From Mesorhizobium tianshanense (GTDB lineage Bacteria > Pseudomonadota > Alphaproteobacteria > Rhizobiales > Rhizobiaceae): a stretch of 64,000 nucleotides of DNA. Shown here piece after piece: positions 59,641 through 64,000 of this stretch (position 1 is the stretch's first letter; each line of letters begins with the position of its first letter). The translations under genes were made by a program, and so were the position numbers. Location: positions 18,430 to 82,429 of the forward strand of contig NZ_VLKT01000037.1 of the NCBI RefSeq assembly GCF_007830515.1, in the 5' to 3' direction. The notes beneath the pieces are model-generated. The model had not been told where the DNA came from and did not search any database. It worked only from the letters and a program-made list of their open reading frames with translations.

Positions 59641-59665
59641 CGGTATCGGCAAGGTGCCGATACCG
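59641..59665. terminator. Hairpin between convergent genes
   Basis: CGGTATCGGCA-AGG-TGCCGATACCG, a perfect 11-bp stem with a 3-nt loop, between the outer membrane protein stop (59543) and the ferric-reductase-like stop (59697). Confidence 0.75.
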
Positions 59666-59696
59666 CTCTGCTTGGCTCTTCGTCAGAACCCCCGCT

Positions 59697-61052
59697 TCAC
59701 CGCATGGCGAAGAGTTCCTGATGGAAGCGCTCCGTCACCGGCAGCCCCTGCGCGGCAAAATCCTGCCGCAGCGCCTCGCCGAAACCTGCCGGACCGCAGA
59801 ACCAGATGCTGGCCTCGCGCCATTCCGGTACCGCAGCGCGAATGCGTTCGCCGGTCAAGAGACCGTCGCGGGCGTCGACCAGGACGTGCAGGCGAATGTC
59901 AGCGGCCTCAGCATCCGCCTGCAACTTGGCGATGGCCGTCTCATCATACTCGGTGGTCGTGTGAAACAGGTCGATCACCGGAGGTCGGGGCTGGTTCGGG
60001 TTTGCATGCCGCTCCAGCGTGATATGCTTCATGCCGGCGATGAACGGCGTGATGCCGATGCCACCGCCGATCCAGATCTGCCGGGGCTGGCCGTTGTCGA
60101 AGGTGAAACAACCGTATGGTCCTTCGATCTTCACCTCCTGCCCGACGTGCAATTTCTCGCGCAGGCGGCTAGTGTGGTCGCCCAGTGCCTTGGTGACGAA
60201 AGTGATCCGCGGATCCTTTTCATTCCACCCAGAGGCGATGGTGTAAGGGTGCGCCCCTTCCGACGTGTCCGAGGTCGCGAAGGCGAACTGGCCGGGCTTG
60301 TGGCCGGGCCAGCCACGCGGCACCTCGATCTCGGCCTCGAGCGCCCGCACGCCGGGATAGTACTGGAGCGAGGCGATCTCGCCCTGAACCTGCCGGGCCG
60401 CACCGACGCGACGCAGCAGGACAACAAGCGCCGCGTAGGTGCCCGCTGCCAAGAGCAGCGCCATCCCCACGCCGACCGGCGAAGTCCAGTAGCTGAAGCT
60501 GGTCAGCACCACCGAATGGAACACCAGCACCAGATAGGCGACGGCCAGCAAGCGATGCGTCTTGTAGAACGGGCGGTAGGGAAATCGCTTGATAAGCGCC
60601 AGCGCGATCAGCAGCACGGCGGCGTAGAACGCCCATTCACCCAAGCCCTCCGCGGAACCGCGCAGGGTCATGAAGAATTGCTCCACCGGGTTTTCCGGAA
60701 CCGGCCTCGCTCCGCGTACACGTGGTTCGAGCCAGCCCCAGCCGGTCGCCCATTTCGGCCCCTGGCTCCACAGCCAATGGACTACGGAGACGACGAGGGC
60801 CGCTATGCCGAGCCACTTGTGCAGGCGATACATCTTGTCCAGCCCGCCAAACCACGGCTCCGGCCAACGCGGCCGCAGCGCCAGAATCATGGCCACGCTC
60901 ATGGCTGCCATGGCTATGATGCCGCTGTACTGAACCATCGTCCCTCGAAGCGCGAGGAAACTGGCCGGCTGAAACACCTGGGGTTCAGCAAAGACCCACA
61001 GAACGCTCACCAATGCCAGCATGCCCCAGAAGGCGCGTTTGATGTTTCGCAT
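59697..61052 (-). CDS. Ferric-reductase-like transmembrane FAD/NAD(P)H oxidoreductase
   Basis: 451 residues. The N-terminal half has about six transmembrane helices with His residues for haem (LHKWLGIAALVVSVVHWLW; YKTHRLLAVAYLVLVFHSV), the FRD/DUF-type ferric reductase domain. The C-terminal half is a ferredoxin-reductase module: FAD-binding HPYTIASG, NAD-binding GGGIGITPF and WFCGPAGFG. It moves electrons from cytoplasmic NAD(P)H across the inner membrane, perhaps to ferric iron or copper. It stands alone, convergent with the outer membrane protein gene. Confidence 0.87.
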   Translation of the reverse strand: MRNIKRAFWGMLALVSVLWVFAEPQVFQPASFLALRGTMVQYSGIIAMAAMSVAMILALRPRWPEPWFGGLDKMYRLHKWLGIAALVVSVVHWLWSQGPKWATGWGWLEPRVRGARPVPENPVEQFFMTLRGSAEGLGEWAFYAAVLLIALALIKRFPYRPFYKTHRLLAVAYLVLVFHSVVLTSFSYWTSPVGVGMALLLAAGTYAALVVLLRRVGAARQVQGEIASLQYYPGVRALEAEIEVPRGWPGHKPGQFAFATSDTSEGAHPYTIASGWNEKDPRITFVTKALGDHTSRLREKLHVGQEVKIEGPYGCFTFDNGQPRQIWIGGGIGITPFIAGMKHITLERHANPNQPRPPVIDLFHTTTEYDETAIAKLQADAEAADIRLHVLVDARDGLLTGERIRAAVPEWREASIWFCGPAGFGEALRQDFAAQGLPVTERFHQELFAMR

Positions 61053-61487
61053 CGCGGTCTTTCTCGCAAAGCAAATGATCGGGATCGGTTATTTGTGCTG
61101 CTCTGGCCCGTGTCGTTGACGTGGATCAACGGGGGTGCGGCACTGTCCGCTGCGGCGTATCTCAGGAGCTCGATCGGTTTTTATTGGTCCGCCAGAGGCA
61201 TTTCCCGATGGCATGCTGCACTGCAGCGCATCCGATGGTCTGTAGGTCGCTCCGAACACGAAACGCTCAAAAACAAGAAAATTCAGGTAGTTATCGCACA
61301 TTTTTTAACATGTGCCTCACGCGACGTCATTGCCATTCTGGGGAGGGACGGAACGGGTGCTGGAAGACGGCCGCCTTCGAGGAGGATTTCTCATCGTTAA
61401 CGCTAAGTGAAGGCAGGGCTCTGGTAAATCACCGTGTCGTCGGGTTAGCTTATTAGGTTGGGGTAAACTGGCGTGAGGATCCCGAAA
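61053..61487. other. Intergenic region upstream of the uxs-uxe pair
   Basis: 435 bp between the ferric-reductase-like gene and the divergent uxs gene. No credible ORF. A small dyad GCACAT-N8-ATGTGC (61296-61315) in an AT-rich stretch is the only structure seen; it may belong to the uxs promoter. Confidence 0.5.
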
Positions 61488-62462
61488 ATGCAGCGGGTAA
61501 AGCGAGTCTTGGTGACTGGGGGTGCAGGTTTTCTGGGATCGTTCTTATGCGAGCGGTTGCTTGGTGAAGGCCACGAGGTTGTATGCGTCGACAATTTCTT
61601 CACGGGAAGCCGGAGAAACGTCTCGCATTTGCTCGACGACAGATCCTTTGAGATCATTCGCCACGACGTGACATTTCCGCTCTACATAGAAGTGGATGAA
61701 ATATACAATCTTGCCTGCCCGGCGAGCCCCGTTCACTACCAGTTCGATCCGGTCCAGACGACAAAGACCAGCGTCCATGGGGCGATCAACATGCTGGGGC
61801 TCGCCAAGCGGGTTCGCGCAAAGATCCTTCAGGCGTCCACGTCCGAAGTCTACGGCGATCCCGAGGTTCACCCGCAGAAAGAGGACTATTGGGGCAGGGT
61901 AAACCCGATAGGGCTCCGTTCGTGTTACGACGAAGGCAAGCGGTGTGCCGAAACCCTGTTTTTCGACTATTGGCGGCAGCACAGGCTGCGCATCAAGGTA
62001 GCGCGCATCTTCAACACCTACGGTCCGAGGATGCGTCCGGACGACGGCCGCGTCATTTCCAACTTCATCGTGCAGGCACTGCAAAACCAGCCGATAACCG
62101 TGTACGGCAACGGCCAGCAGTCACGTTCATTTTGCTATGTAAACGATCTCATCGACGGTCTGGTTCGCCTGATGCAAACGGCCGACGATGTAACCGGTCC
62201 AATCAATCTGGGCAACCCGGTCGAATTCACGATGCTCGAACTCGCCAATCTCGTGATCGAACTTACCGGAAGCCGATCCAAGATCAAGTTTTTACCTTTG
62301 CCCGTCGACGATCCAAGGCAGCGACAGCCTGATATCGGGTACGCCTCGCGCGAACTCAATTGGAAGCCAAGAATCGCATTGCGCGATGGTCTCGCCAAGA
62401 CCATTGCCTATTTTGATGACTTGGTCTCATCGGGACATGCTGGGTCCGCTGCAGCCGAATGA
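61488..62462 (+). CDS. uxs: UDP-glucuronate decarboxylase (UDP-xylose synthase)
   Basis: 324 residues, extended short-chain dehydrogenase. NAD loop TGGAGFLGS (about 10-18), ASTSEVYGD and the catalytic Tyr147/Lys151 (RSCYDEGKR); ARIFNTYGPRM is the UXS-typical continuation. It converts UDP-glucuronate to UDP-xylose. ATG 61488 was preferred (AGGA 10 bases upstream); a GTG at 61473 would add five residues. Overlaps the epimerase gene by 4 bp, as in the Sinorhizobium uxs1-uxe1 pair, which supports UXS over dTDP-glucose dehydratase. Confidence 0.87.
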   Translation: MQRVKRVLVTGGAGFLGSFLCERLLGEGHEVVCVDNFFTGSRRNVSHLLDDRSFEIIRHDVTFPLYIEVDEIYNLACPASPVHYQFDPVQTTKTSVHGAINMLGLAKRVRAKILQASTSEVYGDPEVHPQKEDYWGRVNPIGLRSCYDEGKRCAETLFFDYWRQHRLRIKVARIFNTYGPRMRPDDGRVISNFIVQALQNQPITVYGNGQQSRSFCYVNDLIDGLVRLMQTADDVTGPINLGNPVEFTMLELANLVIELTGSRSKIKFLPLPVDDPRQRQPDIGYASRELNWKPRIALRDGLAKTIAYFDDLVSSGHAGSAAAE

Positions 62463-63433
62463 AAACAGTCTTGGTCACCGGCGGGGCGGGTTATATCGGC
62501 TCACACTGTTGCAAAGCATTCGCCGAATCCGGTTGGTCGGTCATTGCGTATGACAACCTCTCGCGCGGCTGGCGCGACGCGGTCAAATGGGGACCGCTTG
62601 TCGAGGGCGATATTTGCGACGCCGCAGCGGTGGCAGCAGCGCTGCACCAGCATCGGCCGGATGTGGTGGCGCATTTCGCCGCCTACGCCTATATCGGCGA
62701 GTCCGTCGAGCGCCCGGAACTCTACTACCGAAATAACAGTTTTGGGACGCTGGTCTTGCTCGAGGAAATGCTGAAGATCGGCGTCGACAAGCTGATCTTG
62801 TCGAGCACCTGCGCATCTTACGGCGTTCCGATCCGTTCTCCGATTGACGAAACGCATCCGCAGTCGCCCATCAATCCCTATGGATGGTCGAAATTCATCG
62901 TAGAGCGAATGGTGGACGATCTTTCGGATGCTCATGGCCTCAACGCGGTTGTGCTCCGGTATTTCAACGCGGCCGGATGTGATCCCGACGGCGAGGTCGG
63001 CGAGCGGCATGAACCGGAAACACATGTCATTCCGCTCGCTATCGAGGCGGCGGTTAGATCGGGCCGGATTTTTACCATCAATGGCACCGACTTCGACACC
63101 CGTGACGGAACCGCGGTGCGGGACTATGTCCACGTCACCGATCTCGCCCGTGCGCACGTTCTGGCAGGGGAGAAGCTTCTCCGCGATCGGGGGGTCCACG
63201 TCTACAATCTTGGCACCGGAACCGGAACGACGGTGAACGAGTTGGTCGATGCCGTGCGCCGGGCTTCGGGAACGCGCCTCCCGGTGGCCTACGGTGCGCG
63301 CAGGGCAGGTGACCCGCCTGCGCTCGTAGCCGCTGCCGGCAAGGCCGCACGGGAACTCGGCTGGATGCCTGAGCAATCCGGAATCGACCGGATCGTCGAA
63401 ACGGCGCTGGCCTGGTATCGCAGCCGGTTGTGA
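62459..63433 (+). CDS. uxe: GalE-type epimerase, probably UDP-xylose 4-epimerase (Uxe)
   Basis: 324 residues, GalE family. NAD loop TGGAGYIGS (7-15), SSTCASYG and catalytic Tyr141/Lys145 (INPYGWSKF); C-terminal RDYVHVTDLARAH is shared by all GalE enzymes. Sequence alone does not separate UDP-glucose from UDP-xylose epimerases, but coupling to a UDP-xylose synthase makes UDP-arabinose formation likely. These sugars go into surface polysaccharides. The ATG overlaps the uxs stop (ATGA). Confidence 0.85.
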   Translation: MKTVLVTGGAGYIGSHCCKAFAESGWSVIAYDNLSRGWRDAVKWGPLVEGDICDAAAVAAALHQHRPDVVAHFAAYAYIGESVERPELYYRNNSFGTLVLLEEMLKIGVDKLILSSTCASYGVPIRSPIDETHPQSPINPYGWSKFIVERMVDDLSDAHGLNAVVLRYFNAAGCDPDGEVGERHEPETHVIPLAIEAAVRSGRIFTINGTDFDTRDGTAVRDYVHVTDLARAHVLAGEKLLRDRGVHVYNLGTGTGTTVNELVDAVRRASGTRLPVAYGARRAGDPPALVAAAGKAARELGWMPEQSGIDRIVETALAWYRSRL

Positions 63434-63494
63434 CGATCTTTTGCGGAAGGGCCCTACCGCTTGGTCGCAATCGAGAGCGGGGTAGTGTCTCAGT

Positions 63495-63626
63495 TTGAAA
63501 TTTGACGCGTCGCTTGTCGCGATCCTGCCCGAACTCCTATATGCTCAGCGCAATGCATACATGATGGACGCAGTTGCGCCCAAACCGGGCAAGCGCGGGC
63601 CGTACAAAACGAAAGCCGTCGCCTGA
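63495..63626 (+). CDS. Possible short protein, 43 residues
   Basis: A TTG at 63495 opens 43 codons ending at TGA 63626. The product has a hydrophobic helix (SLVAILPELLYAQRNAYMMD) and a basic tail (PKPGKRGPYKTKAVA). No good ribosome-binding site is visible. It lies between uxe and the transposase, 38 bp from the transposase stop, and may be a fragment of a larger gene destroyed by the insertion. Not recognised. Confidence 0.25.
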   Translation: MKFDASLVAILPELLYAQRNAYMMDAVAPKPGKRGPYKTKAVA

Positions 63627-63664
63627 TGCCGACTAAAGATAGTCGACCGTGAACAATCCGGGCC

Positions 63665-64000
63665 CTAAGCTGCGACCGACTTCGGCCGAAGTTGAAGCAG
63701 GGCGATCAAGAGCGACAAAAAATCCTTCAGCCACCTGAGCAGGAGGGAGAAGTTGTAGCCGGCGGCGGCCAGGATGGCGTTGAGGGCGTCGCCCTGGCGG
63801 CCGGCGAGGTAGTTGCGGCCCATTCTGTGTTCGCTCTTGATGTGGCCGATGACGGGCTCGACCGCCGACCGCCGCCGCATCTGGCGCTTGATGGCTGGGG
63901 TGACGCGGCGCTTCTGGCCGGCGGTGAAGACCCTGAACTTGTGGCTCTGCGGTGCGTTGTGGCCGCGATAGCCGGCGTCGGCGAGGATGCGGCCGATCTC
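63665..64000 (-). CDS. IS5-family transposase, C-terminal part (cut by window edge)
   Basis: The frame is open through the right edge; 111 residues are visible. ADAGYRGHN, the conserved block RRRSAVEPVIGHIKSEHRMG with the catalytic Glu, and GYNFSLLLRWLKDFL are typical of the C-terminus of IS5-group DDE transposases. Its stop is at 63665; a terminal inverted repeat should lie between about 63626 and 63664 but cannot be identified with one end only. Confidence 0.9.
   Translation of the reverse strand, partial: EIGRILADAGYRGHNAPQSHKFRVFTAGQKRRVTPAIKRQMRRRSAVEPVIGHIKSEHRMGRNYLAGRQGDALNAILAAAGYNFSLLLRWLKDFLSLLIALLQLRPKSVAA
63665..64000 (-). mobile_element. IS5-type insertion sequence, one end only
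   Basis: Inferred from the transposase. The element continues beyond the window; boundary and target duplication cannot be set. Confidence 0.7.

Noticed and set aside
59595..61400. 601-codon open frame on the plus strand
   Set aside because: Antisense to the ferric-reductase-like gene, whose FAD and NAD motifs are clear; a by-product of high GC.

Overview
The window is GC-rich, densely coding DNA from an alphaproteobacterium of the Rhizobiales, most likely Mesorhizobium or a close relative. The reasons are the eut/doe ectoine genes, thuAB, a divergent dctA/dctBD locus with a textbook sigma54 promoter, an FrcBCA-style sugar transporter, a uxs-uxe sugar-nucleotide pair, EcfG/RpoE2-like promoters (GGAAC-N18-TT) and palindromic intergenic mosaics of a kind I associate with this group. 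No rRNA, tRNA, CRISPR array, phage or plasmid replication genes were seen. The only mobile element is an IS5-type transposase cut by the right edge. The species assignment is inference.

Layout. 1-3743 (+): the end of an ectoine/hydroxyectoine degradation operon (eutB-eutC-doeA-doeB). 3761-11033 (-): ferric-siderophore uptake (siderophore-interacting reductase, fused FhuB permease, binding protein, TonB receptor, AraC activator) with no ATPase gene. 11150-14103 (-): a metal/copper patch: phytochelatin-synthase-like enzyme, cytochrome c-type protein, CueR regulator with a perfect operator, DUF411 protein and a small secreted Cys/Met protein. A candidate stress-induced sRNA follows. 14595-19987 (+): FAD-linked oxidase, L,D-transpeptidase-like protein, thuA, thuB. 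20111-22694: TetR-controlled alpha/beta hydrolase and a divergent zinc-free alcohol dehydrogenase around a strong palindrome. 22844-27599 (-): polar amino acid ABC transporter, saccharopine-dehydrogenase-like enzyme and Lrp regulator. 27771-31735: LysR/quinone reductase pair, adenosine-deaminase family enzyme, BKACE enzyme and the fossil tail of a second BKACE gene. 31855-36654: dctD, dctB, dctA. 37111-38838: glycosyltransferase and a DUF892 stress protein.

38948-46705 is an uptake and catabolic locus: a spermidine/putrescine-type ABC transporter, a LysR regulator, an M20 amidohydrolase and an arginine-deiminase/DDAH-fold hydrolase. An XRE-cupin regulator (46824-47453) separates it from 47594-55354, an eight-gene, mostly overlapping operon: a single-ATPase sugar ABC transporter, a phosphotriesterase-like metalloenzyme, a glutamine-amidotransferase-like protein, a PfkB kinase, a BtpA/SgcQ protein and an N-carbamoyl-type M20 hydrolase. 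Two copies of TCAAG-N3-CTTGA exactly 20 bp apart precede it. I do not recognise this operon as a described pathway, and it is the best candidate here for an uncharacterised system.

55599-61052 carries a VOC protein, an MFS transporter, an outer membrane protein made of two tandem copies of one barrel, and a ferric-reductase-like flavoprotein. 61488-63433 encodes UDP-glucuronate decarboxylase and a GalE-type epimerase (UDP-xylose/UDP-arabinose supply), followed by a short orphan ORF and the partial transposase. Overall the window is a set of scavenging modules (compatible solutes, iron, trehalose, C4-dicarboxylates, amino acids, a sugar-like compound), each with its own regulator nearby.
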